Source: an uncultured Bacteroidota bacterium (GTDB lineage: Bacteria; Bacteroidota; Bacteroidia; Bacteroidales; 4484-276). From it: a stretch of DNA of 64,000 nucleotides. Positions 54,962 to 63,200 of the stretch are shown one piece after another (the first letter of the stretch is position 1; every line of letters starts with the position of its first letter). Below the pieces are notes generated by a model. That model was not told the DNA's origin, searched no databases, and saw only the letters and a list, made by a program, of their open reading frames with translations. The position numbers and the translations under genes are program-made. The stretch covers positions 1 to 64,000 of the forward strand of contig CAJATL010000206.1 of assembly GCA_903944895.1 (NCBI GenBank), given 5' to 3'.

Positions 54962-55603
54962 ATGAAACGTACTCTTTTCTCATTATTCGTGCTGACTCTT
55001 TTACTTTCGGGCTGCGCACCTACCCAGGAAATTACAGGTTACTGGGTTAATAAAGCCGCCTTGCCAAAAGGGCCTTACAAAAACATTTTCATTTTTGTAA
55101 TTTCCGAAAACAAAACCAATCAGGTAATCATCGAGAACCAAATGGCCGACCTGATTATTTCGTTGGGCCATAAGGTGGTGTTAAGCAGCGAAATGTTTCC
55201 TCCTAAGTTTGTAGGCACTGCCCAGTTAACCAGGGAACAATTGGCCGAAAACATCAAAAAGGCCGGATGCGACGCTGTATTTGTTGTAGCCTTACTCGAC
55301 ACAAAAACCGAAACAAGTTATCAGCCCGGCACCACCTACATGCCGTCGAATTATGGCTATAATTCGAACTACTACGGATACTACAACCATTATTATCCAC
55401 AGGTTTATTCGCCGGGGTATTACACCACCGACAAAACCTATTACATCGAAAACAACTTTTACGACGTATCTACTGACGAGCTTTTATATTCGATTCAGTC
55501 GAAAGCCATCAATCCTTCCAATCTCGAAAGCTGGTTTAAAGGCTATTCCAAAATGCTGCTTTATAAACTCCGCGATGAAGGCCTTATTAAGAAAGAGCAG
55601 TAA
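54962..55603 (+). CDS. Hypothetical lipoprotein (LPP-like, Tyr-rich loop)
   Basis: 213 residues from the Met at 54962 (MKRTLFSLFVLTLLLSGCAP), whose signal ends at Cys18; an upstream Met at 54884 would add 26 residues with no signal character. The body starts with ITGYWVNKAALPKGPYKNIFIFVISE and has a Rossmann-like alternation (NQMADLIISLGHKVVLSSEMF). A Tyr/Asn segment (NYGYNSNYYGYYNHYYPQVY) sits in the middle. Similar lipoproteins are common in Bacteroidetes but uncharacterised. The helical tail LESWFKGYSKMLLYKLRDEG closes it. Function unknown. Confidence 0.75.
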   Translation: MKRTLFSLFVLTLLLSGCAPTQEITGYWVNKAALPKGPYKNIFIFVISENKTNQVIIENQMADLIISLGHKVVLSSEMFPPKFVGTAQLTREQLAENIKKAGCDAVFVVALLDTKTETSYQPGTTYMPSNYGYNSNYYGYYNHYYPQVYSPGYYTTDKTYYIENNFYDVSTDELLYSIQSKAINPSNLESWFKGYSKMLLYKLRDEGLIKKEQ

Positions 55604-55763
55604 TAAATGAATTTCGGGCAGGCAATGCATTCCGATGACTGGTCGCCAATAGCCGATCGTTGATGGGGGCGCTGTCTGCAATAATTACTGTCCAGATTAT
55701 TGAGGTAAACGAAAATTCATTTTCTTTGTCCATTCTGCATGATGATTTGATTTTATTAAAACG

Positions 55764-56921
55764 ATGACATTTATGAGATTTTTTACTTTGTTAAGTTTAC
55801 TTGTTTTGCTTGGGTTTGGTAAGATGGCCGTCGCCCAGGAAAATACCGGGATCGACCTCAAAATGAAAAAGTACTATCATTCGCTTCAGCTCTCTGTCGA
55901 GAATGGTGCGATGCTGGGTAACGAGGATGAATTTGGCGATCAGATTGTGAACAGTACTTATTATAACGGGATTGATCTCCGCTATGGCTGGTCAAAGAAT
56001 AACCCGATGGACACCTACAACAGGGTTTATCGTCATCCGACGCTCGGCTTGGGATGGTACGCTTCTACTTTTCACACAGCTGAAGTTGGGCAGCCCAATG
56101 CTTTGTATTTCTTTATGACCATGCCGTTTACTTTCGAAAAATCAAAAAAATGGACGACTTCCTACACCGGCGCTTTTGGTTTGTCGTACAATTTTAACCC
56201 TTACGACTCCATCAATAACCCAACTAATATTTTTTTAGGTTCATACCGGAATTGTTATCTTCACCTGGGTTTAAATCTCGATTATCACTTTAACAATAAG
56301 GTAATGGCTTTTGGGTCGGTTGGATTTACCCACTTTTCAAATGGTTCGTTCAAACTTCCTAATTTGGGCATTAATTTAATACCGGTTTCGTTGGGTGTAA
56401 AGTACAAATTCACCGACAAAGTGTTTGAAAAACCAGTTGAGCCACTTGATCCATTTATTAAGCACGACCAGGTTAACGTGATGCTGGCTTTTGGAAGTAA
56501 AAACTATGTGGTAGGCGATCCGAATTATTTAAAAATGACGCTTGGTGTAAATTACCTGCGGCAAATAGGCTACAAATATCGGGTTGGTCTGGGTCTGGAT
56601 TTCTTTTACGCCGCGCAATCAGATTTGCGGAACATCTCTGACGAAACAAACTTTTCAAAATCTGTATCTTACGCAGTGGTTGGTTCCTGGGAGTGGGTTA
56701 TCAGCAGGACCGTTTATGTGCCGATAGGATTGGCATATTATCTTCATCGCAATGAGGAAAATGGTGAAAAAGAGCCTTATTACGAGCGCGTCGGCTTACG
56801 GTTCAGGATTAAGGAACATTTCGACACAGGCGTAACGATCAAGGCTCATGGCGGCGTTGCCGATATGTTTGAATGGACGGTTGCTTACACTTTTCATAAG
56901 GATAAAAATACGTACAGATAA
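55764..56921 (+). CDS. Acyloxyacyl hydrolase/PagL-like outer-membrane protein
   Basis: 385 residues; the Met at 55773 is an alternative start. A signal peptide (ending AVAQEN) leads to beta strands of an outer-membrane barrel. The PagL-type motif is seen in FTHFSNGSFKLPN, with the catalytic pair H190 and S192. The third residue in PagL is a Glu about 14 residues after the His; here that position is N204 in LGIN, so the triad may be incomplete or supplied from elsewhere. Family knowledge: PagL removes the 3-O-acyl chain of lipid A. The second half, around FVEKPVEPLDPFIKHDQ and later, has further barrel strands. Activity on lipid A is not shown by sequence. Confidence 0.75.
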   Translation: MTFMRFFTLLSLLVLLGFGKMAVAQENTGIDLKMKKYYHSLQLSVENGAMLGNEDEFGDQIVNSTYYNGIDLRYGWSKNNPMDTYNRVYRHPTLGLGWYASTFHTAEVGQPNALYFFMTMPFTFEKSKKWTTSYTGAFGLSYNFNPYDSINNPTNIFLGSYRNCYLHLGLNLDYHFNNKVMAFGSVGFTHFSNGSFKLPNLGINLIPVSLGVKYKFTDKVFEKPVEPLDPFIKHDQVNVMLAFGSKNYVVGDPNYLKMTLGVNYLRQIGYKYRVGLGLDFFYAAQSDLRNISDETNFSKSVSYAVVGSWEWVISRTVYVPIGLAYYLHRNEENGEKEPYYERVGLRFRIKEHFDTGVTIKAHGGVADMFEWTVAYTFHKDKNTYR

Positions 56922-57047
56922 ATGGGGCATGCTTAAAACCGGATATTAAGTTGAAGATTTGGGAATTGGAAAGTATGTTGATTGTTTTTGATGGATGGTT
57001 TTATTATGGTTGATTCAAATCGTAACAATCAACATGAGTTTCTTAAT

Positions 57048-57298
57048 TTCAGACTTCCTGACCCCATTATTGTTTTTCAGTAACTTACAAAAACTATCCT
57101 TCAAATTGATTCGTCGCAAAATAAGGTAATAAGGTTTTGAAACTCGTGGTAACTTTCTTTTCTATTAAGGTTAAAAACCTTATTTCCTGGCTCTTAACCT
57201 TAGTACAAGAGTTACTAATGTCCATTTCAACCTTATTACCCTATTAGCAAATTTTGTTTGCGCGACACTTTAGTCTGCGAGAGGTCAGGAAGTCTGAA
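57048..57298. mobile_element. 251-bp MITE-like element with 16-bp terminal inverted repeats
   Basis: TTCAGACTTCCTGACC at 57048-57063 is the exact reverse complement of 57283-57298. The interior is AT-rich, has a short AAGGTT-AAAAACCTT inverted segment and no credible frame. A target duplication was not clear. It lies in the 592-bp gene-free stretch 56922-57514, next to gene debris. Confidence 0.5.
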
Positions 57299-57369
57299 TT
57301 TATTTTCTTCGCCTGGATTTCAAAACTGCGCATGCCGGGGTTGATTAATCCTGATATGTCGCACAGCGG

Positions 57370-57408
57370 CTATTCTTCCAGAAATACCGAAATAGGGTAA
57401 TGGTCGCT
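57370..57408 (-). pseudogene. C-terminal remnant of an endonuclease/exonuclease/phosphatase protein
   Basis: The minus strand reads SDHYPISVFLEE and a stop at 57370-57372. SDHYP is the conserved C-terminal motif of the EEP superfamily. The frame is open only to about residue -14 upstream, where it meets the plus-strand tail repeat, so only the end of the gene remains. Confidence 0.5.
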
Positions 57409-57481
57409 GAAACTAATTGAGACTTTCGTTTCTAAAAAGAGGTTTAAAGATTATCTGCAAAAGAAAATTGCTGCCTTATAA
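57404..57481 (+). pseudogene. Orphan gene tail, copy 1
   Basis: An open frame ends LIETFVSKKRF...KKIAAL and stops at 57479-57481. It has no start codon and a stop 6 nt before its first codon. The same tail recurs at 59757-59828; the 69 aligned nucleotides differ at five sites, all synonymous. Each copy is followed at once by a GC-rich terminator. Confidence 0.75.
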
Positions 57482-57490
57482 GAAAGAAAG

Positions 57491-57511
57491 CCCGGATATT
57501 GCCGGGTTTTT
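57491..57511. terminator. Bidirectional terminator after tail copy 1
   Basis: CCCGG...CCGGG with a 6-nt loop followed by five T. It also lies just beyond the end of the three-TM gene at 57515 on the minus strand. Confidence 0.75.
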
Positions 57512-57514
57512 CTG

Positions 57515-58021
57515 TTATACTCTGTAATCCATAAAAATAAAACCAATTATTAAAAACATAAGGATGCCTATAATAATCCCAAAACTAATCCATGACCATC
57601 TTCTTTTAAAGGATGTACCCATCTTATCAAATTCCTGAAAATACTTTAGATATTTATCGTTTTTAAATAGAAGCATGTTGTTTATTATAATGGATATGAC
57701 GAAAGGTGGGATGATAATAAAAAAAAATCCATGAGGCTTAATCATTGTAATGCCTAAAAAAAACTCTATTATTCCTAATTGAAAAAAGAAAACTAGGCCA
57801 TACATAAAACCTCCTACCCTTATACTACTTAAACCAACATCTGGCAGTCTAAAAGCTGTATTCAGGTTACTTTCAACATCAACACCTTTCTTAGAATAGA
57901 ATTTCTTAATAAAAGTAATTCGTAAGAGCAAAACAACAGGATTGATGTTGTTAAATAGCAAATGCATTTTATAATCACCCTTATAGGCGCAATAATGTAT
58001 TATGTTCCAAAACCTTTCCAT
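57515..58021 (-). CDS. Three-TM membrane protein after the orphan Rhs tail, candidate immunity protein
   Basis: 168 residues. Hydrophobic segments lie near residues 70-92 (GGFMYGLVFFFQLGIIEFFLG), 96-115 (PHGFFFIIIPPFVISIIINNMLL) and 142-165 (WISFGIIIGILMFLIIGFIFM), with a basic N-terminus (ITFIKKFYSKKG). It starts 7 bp after the end of the orphan Rhs tail, in the same direction. Small membrane proteins in this position commonly protect against the upstream Rhs toxin (family knowledge); here the role is inferred from position and topology. It has no detectable sequence similarity by eye to the three-TM protein at 59865, as expected if each toxin has its own immunity protein. Confidence 0.65.
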   Translation of the reverse strand: MERFWNIIHYCAYKGDYKMHLLFNNINPVVLLLRITFIKKFYSKKGVDVESNLNTAFRLPDVGLSSIRVGGFMYGLVFFFQLGIIEFFLGITMIKPHGFFFIIIPPFVISIIINNMLLFKNDKYLKYFQEFDKMGTSFKRRWSWISFGIIIGILMFLIIGFIFMDYRV

Positions 58022-58028
58022 TTGTACT

Positions 58029-59457
58029 TTAATGAATTATATTATATAAACCTTCACCAAGATTACTTCCTCCAATTCCTCCAAACACACCACCAACAAT
58101 ACCTCCAATAATAGCACCTGGAACAGCTACAACGCCCCCAAAAAATCCTCCAATTAAAGCTCCTGTGGCAGCTCCAATTTCTGCCCCAGCCCATGCTGCT
58201 GTGATTCCAAGTGATGTTTTAGCTACTGCTAGTTGAGTTTTATCTCCATAACTATAACTATCATTCACCCATGCATCGCCAACACTAACAACTCCAAGGG
58301 CTAGACTGGTATAGATTGAATACCTACCTATTACTTTCCCATATTTAATTGCACTATAGGTGACTATTCCGGCTTTACTCCCACCAGTCCAATTGGAAGC
58401 ATAATAATGTGGACTCCAGCCACCTTCTTTTGTAAATCTAAAGGAACCAGTATTTGCTAAACCTGCCCCAAAACCTCCTATTGCATTGTTTATATGGTTA
58501 GCTGCTGTTAACCAACCCCCTCCTCCCTGGGGAATCCAAAATAAATGAGCTCCGGCAGTAGAATTTAAAAAAAGATATTCCCCCATTTTCAGATGTAATT
58601 GTTTCACCCAGAGAGCCAAAAGAACTAACAACATTAGTTCTACCAAAAGCGTCAATCAGGTATATGTCCATTCCGTCGTTGTACGCATCTGCCAAATCAC
58701 TGAAATTATTACGATTTGAATTCATAACTCGGTCGAAACTGTCATTATACTTTTCTTCACCATACTTATCTTTAAACGCCTCACCTGACATTAACATAAA
58801 GTTATAGTCCTGGCTTCTAAATTGATCACTCCAATGATTATTTGAGCCTGGTCCAATATGATGCTGGTATGAAGTCATCCAAACGTTTCCTGCAAAATCA
58901 CTCGGGTTTGGTTCATATCCACTCGGGTCGGTGTATTTTAAAGGGTTGTTCAAACAATAGCTGTACCTGTTGTAACTCTGTGTGTAGTCGGTAGCCTGAA
59001 CAAACGGATCAGGTGAAAGGAAACGGGCAACAAACGGGTCGTAAACCCTGCCGTTCATATTTATCAGGTTAAATTTGTCGAGGTGTTTGTGGCCGGGATA
59101 GCCCCTATCGAACAGAAAAGTGGTGGGTACATTTGTAAACGTCCAATCATTTGGGTTTCGCCGTTGTTCCTCCCGCCTTCGTTTCATTGGCGGGATTAGT
59201 TCCACCATCGGATTTGGCGAGTTTGCGAAGCCAAATCCGGGTGTCACTGAACATGGGTCAAAGCTAAGTTTTTCGATCAGGTTCCCGTTGTTAGAGGAAA
59301 TAACTCGGTATGTTTGGTTTTGCTTACGTAATTTCTTTCCAAAAGAATTGTAACGAAAGTAAATTTGATGCCCATCGGCATCAGTAATTTCAATCCGTTT
59401 GGGCAGATTTAAATGTTTGTTGTCGCTATGGATAATTTGTTTGCTCAAGTTTTTAAT
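58029..59457 (-). pseudogene. Displaced orphan Rhs core plus variable tail, frameshifted
   Basis: A C-terminal Rhs segment. It begins after a stop at 59458-59460; the only candidate start is a TTG at 59448. An N-terminal stretch ([25 protein letters not shown]) precedes a core nearly identical to the intact gene ([25 protein letters not shown] ... DPSGYEP ... HWSDQF). DNA identity stops near 58815 and a different tail follows. An A run of seven at 58567-58573 shifts the frame; removing one A joins the 316-codon part to the 208-codon part. The tail ends in repeated GxxxG segments (GGFFGGVVAVPGAIIGGIVGG). Most likely a silent toxin cassette. Confidence 0.75.
59168..59250. mobile_element. In-frame palindromic insertion in the orphan Rhs core
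   Basis: Compared with the intact gene, the core has 81 extra bases (27 residues) between SFDP and RRNPNDW. They contain a 7-bp stem TCCCGCC/GGCGGGA (59171-59177, 59189-59195) and a 10-bp stem CGGATTTGGC/GCCAAATCCG (59209-59218, 59230-59239). The frame stays open through it. Confidence 0.75.
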
Positions 59458-59538
59458 TTAGCCATTCCGATTGTAAAAGTAATCAAAATTTTTGCTGGGA
59501 ATCAATAACACCGGAATATCCTTACAAAACAAGGATGT

Positions 59539-59709
59539 TCATCTTGCTAACAATCGTTTTTTCCAATACATAAATGTTGCAAGTTTGTTGTTGTGCTCAC
59601 AACTAAATTGTTTTTGGCTCATACCACTCTGCTGCCACAGCCCAACTACTTCAATTACGGCCGTGACTTTGGATCCGTTTTGTATATTTTTTACCTCAAA
59701 ACTGTAACC
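59539..59709 (-). pseudogene. IS66-type accessory protein remnant
   Basis: The minus strand reads VIEVVGLWQQSGMSQKQF followed by SCEHNNKLATFMYWKKRLLAR and a stop. This is the pattern of the small IS66 family accessory protein TnpA (WqqSGlSqraFC...sFxYWrkkl). No start codon and an in-frame stop at 59710-59712. No transposase or inverted repeats are left. The rest of 59458-59864 holds only the tail repeat and a terminator. Confidence 0.65.
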
Positions 59710-59756
59710 TCAATTTAGCTAAGCCAATGTGGATTGGCTGTAGGGATGCTTTGCTT

Positions 59757-59828
59757 AAACTGATTGAGACTTTCGTTTCTAAAAAGCGGTTTAAAGATTA
59801 CCTGCAAAAAAAAATTGCTGCATTATAA
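59757..59828 (+). pseudogene. Orphan gene tail, copy 2
   Basis: Ends in the same KKRF...KKIAAL as copy 1, stop at 59826-59828. The frame is open upstream (GCRDALLKLIETF) but not preceded by a gene. It differs from copy 1 only at five synonymous positions across 69 nt. Confidence 0.75.
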
Positions 59829-59830
59829 TC

Positions 59831-59857
59831 AAAAAGCCCGGCAAGCCCGGGCTTTTT
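59831..59857. terminator. Bidirectional terminator after tail copy 2
   Basis: Ten-bp arms AAAAAGCCCG (59831-59840) and CGGGCTTTTT (59848-59857) with a 7-nt loop; the T run on either strand makes it bidirectional. It also ends the minus gene at 59865. Confidence 0.9.
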
Positions 59858-59864
59858 GATTTAT

Positions 59865-60266
59865 TTATCCATTAAGTTTTTTGATAAACATCGCACTCAG
59901 GACAAAGAGAGCAAAGGATAATATGACATATAGCCAAATAAGAATCGTATTTATTCTTCTCTTTTCGGGTGGTTCCTTCTTTAGCTCTTTTACTGTTGAC
60001 CTATAATTACCTCTATGGATGAATAGGAAGTAATTTACAACAAACAAGCTTAACATTATTATTATAAGCTCTTTCTTGGGCAGTTCATCGCGCAAAAAAA
60101 TATTTACTCCCAAAAACTGTAGTAAAAATCCCAATAATCCCAGATTAAGGAACATCATAAAAGATACCCCAAACAAAGCATTCCATTGTGGAAGGTCCTT
60201 TTCACCCCATGTTTTCAGGTTCCATGAGTATAGCCGGTAGTACAAGTATCTATAAATCTTCATCAT
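59865..60266 (-). CDS. Three-TM membrane protein overlapping the Rhs gene, candidate immunity protein
   Basis: 133 residues. Hydrophobic segments near 30-55 (FGVSFMMFLNLGLLGFLLQFLGV), 65-85 (ELIIIMLSLFVVNYFLF) and 105-128 (ILIWLYVILSFALFVLSAMF) are separated by a basic loop (RGNYRSTVKELKKEPPEKRR). Its ATG overlaps the Rhs stop by 4 bp (ATGA), so the two are translationally coupled. This is the usual toxin-then-immunity order. The same topology as the gene at 57515 but no obvious sequence similarity. The name immunity protein is inferred from position. Confidence 0.7.
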   Translation of the reverse strand: MMKIYRYLYYRLYSWNLKTWGEKDLPQWNALFGVSFMMFLNLGLLGFLLQFLGVNIFLRDELPKKELIIIMLSLFVVNYFLFIHRGNYRSTVKELKKEPPEKRRINTILIWLYVILSFALFVLSAMFIKKLNG

Positions 60267-63200
60267 CGCAAAGGGAAAATTACTCGTGGTGCAACATAGG
60301 TATTATCTGGGACTGCGTACATTGGCGGTGTATACGGTGTTGTTATCATTGGACGGTCAAATGCCCCAAGTGCATCAAGTGCAAAATATCCACCTCCAAT
60401 AATCCATCCTGGAGGACCTCCAAAGGTTGCAAAAGCACCCATTCCTATATCTAAACCTGATTTTGCAGCTCCGGCATAATTTCCGTTCAAAAGGGCTTGG
60501 CCACCTTGATATAATGATATTCCCGTTCCAACAACAAAGAAGCCTCTACTTGCAAGTTTGAAATAGCCAGCTTTACTCAAGGCATTTGCACGTGCTCCTG
60601 TCCATTGATTGCCTCCCCATTCCAAGGAGTTCCATTTTCCGTTTACACCTCTCCAACTTCCGTTTATAACATTTGAATATTCTCCGGCACTTGAAAAAAA
60701 TCCAGCAGCATTCAAACCCATTCCAATAGCGTAAAGCGAATTACCCCCTCCACCTTGGGCATTCTCTATCTTCACAAAACGTAATATATTCTCATAGCTT
60801 GGTAATTGGTTTTGAGAAGAGTTCACACCATCCCAATCAAAGGAACCAACGATGTTGCTGTTGGGAACACTAACCCACATGCCTTGAGCGAGGGATAGAT
60901 TCCCCTGCTGCCATAGACTCCTTACATTGGGATCATTCAATGCCTGATTAACCATATCCCATGCTCCATCACCATGGATACTATTGAACGTTGATGTATT
61001 CATCAACATTAAATTGCCATAATCACTTCTAAATTGATCACTCCAATGATTATTTGAGCCTGGTCCAATATGATGCTGGTATGAAGTCATCCAAACGTTT
61101 CCTGCAAAATCACTCGGGCTTGGTTCATATCCACTCGGGTCGGTGTATTTTAATGGATTATTCAAACAATAGCTGTACCTGTTGTAACTCTGTGTGTAGT
61201 CGGTAGCCTGAACAAATGGGTCGGGTGAAAGGAAACGGGCAACAAACGGGTCGTAAACCCTGCCATTCATATTTATCAGGTTAAACTTTTCGAGGTGTTC
61301 GTGGCCGGTATAGCCCCTATCAAACAGAAAGCTGGTTGGCACATTTGTAAACGTCCAATCATTTGGGTTTCGCCGTCGTCCCCAAGGATCGAAGCTCAGT
61401 TTTTCGATCAGGTTCCCGTTGCTAGAGGAAATTGCCTGGTAAGATCCCATAAAATCTTTGTGAATGTAATACATAGTACCTGCGTTGTTTTCGATAACAT
61501 AAATCGCAAACAACCCATCGCCGCCATAAAGATAATGCAGTTTGCGTTCCTGCCCTTGTGCATTTGTTTCGACCTCATAATTATTCCCAATAAAATATTT
61601 ATTTTCGATCAGGGTTTCATGATCGGTATTATTGGTAGCGACTAACGCTGTTTTTTTTCGGTTTTCATCCGGCCCATAAGTAAAATACATTTTTAATGCT
61701 GCAATGGAATGTGTAATTTCGCTAACTTTATTAAATGCATTGTACTCAACCTCTTCGGGTGTTGCCGATTGTAAAAAACCTGTGGTCGGCTGCACTATCG
61801 AACTCACGGCGTGGGGACCTCCTGTTGAACCAACGACATTGTAAATGTATGGGTTACCAACATCCGACTTTTGGTTTATATTTCCATTATCTTCGTAAGC
61901 CATACTTGTCGTTTGTCCTCCTGCAACGGTCCATGAAGTTAGCCTTGCCTTAAATTTGTCGGTGTCGTAACCAAAATATTCTAACAGGTCGTCATTCGGA
62001 GTGGCTGGATCTTTTAAATCCTTACGCCAGCTAAGGTTCCCGGTGGGGGGATCAAATACGTACGACAAGTTTTGAACGGAATTGCTTGTAACAATACTAG
62101 CAGGAAATCCATAATTATCATATCCTTTGGTTGTTGTTAATCCATTTCCCAACAGGTATTCTTTTATTTGTCCACGGGCATTCATATCATTTAATTGCCA
62201 TAAAGTTTTTGATGTATTGCTTTCGACTACCTTGCAAAGATAACCGTTTTTGTATTTGTAATTTAGGGCATAGTCCGAAGGCCATATTTCTTTTTTCAAG
62301 TTCCCAAATACATCATATTCATATTTGGCGACAAAGGGAAGCCCCTCAATGGTTTCTGTTTTTTCGATAGCCCGGCAGTATTGATCGTATGTAAATGAGG
62401 TTGAAATTCCATTCCAGCCAACAACAGATTCCGGTAATCCCAATCCGTTTTCTCCATCATAAGTATAAGTGGTAATCTGTTCAGGATTGGTAAGTTTCTT
62501 TTCAGTTATCCTGCCAAGTGCGTCATACTTCATCAGATAGTTGTTTCCCTTATTATCGGTTTGCGAAACAAGTTGCCCAAAAGGATCATACTCATAATTT
62601 GTCAATCCGGCATCAGGATCATCAAGGTTTTCCTGGAAACCCGCAGTATTGTACGACATCGTTATGGTGGTTTGGTTAAAGCCTTCACCGTTTGTAACCT
62701 CAAAAGGTTTACCGGTGCTATTATATTTGTAATAAATAGTGCCTCCGGGGTCTGTTGAGTTCAGGATGTTACCGATAGGGTCAGTTGTTTTCGTAACTAC
62801 CTGTCCGGTTGTGAGGTTTTCGGTGATAATTGTAAGGCCGTCGTAAGTATAGTTTATTTCGCCAGTTGGTCTATTGATTGTTTTTACCTGCCCAAAGGGT
62901 AAATAATCATAACTGGTAACTAATGCTGTTTCACCAATAAAATGGGGCTCGGATTGCTCTTGTAGTTTTCCGTGCGCGGGTTGAGATGAACCATAATAAT
63001 CCGAATTGACATAAACTTTTGTTTCTCCATCAAAATGGTATTCAATGCTCAAATGACCGCGTCCGTTATTGTCGTTAAAGGATAATACTTCCTTTTCGCC
63101 GGAAACCTTGCTCCAGGTATAAAACACGCCAAATTGAGGATTTTCAGGATAGTCAAAAGCCCATCGCATTACATTTTCAATTTGTTTCCCATCCGGCAGT

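Noticed and set aside
59492-59707. 71-codon plus-strand frame
   Set aside because: Antisense to the IS66-type remnant, which has a recognisable motif.
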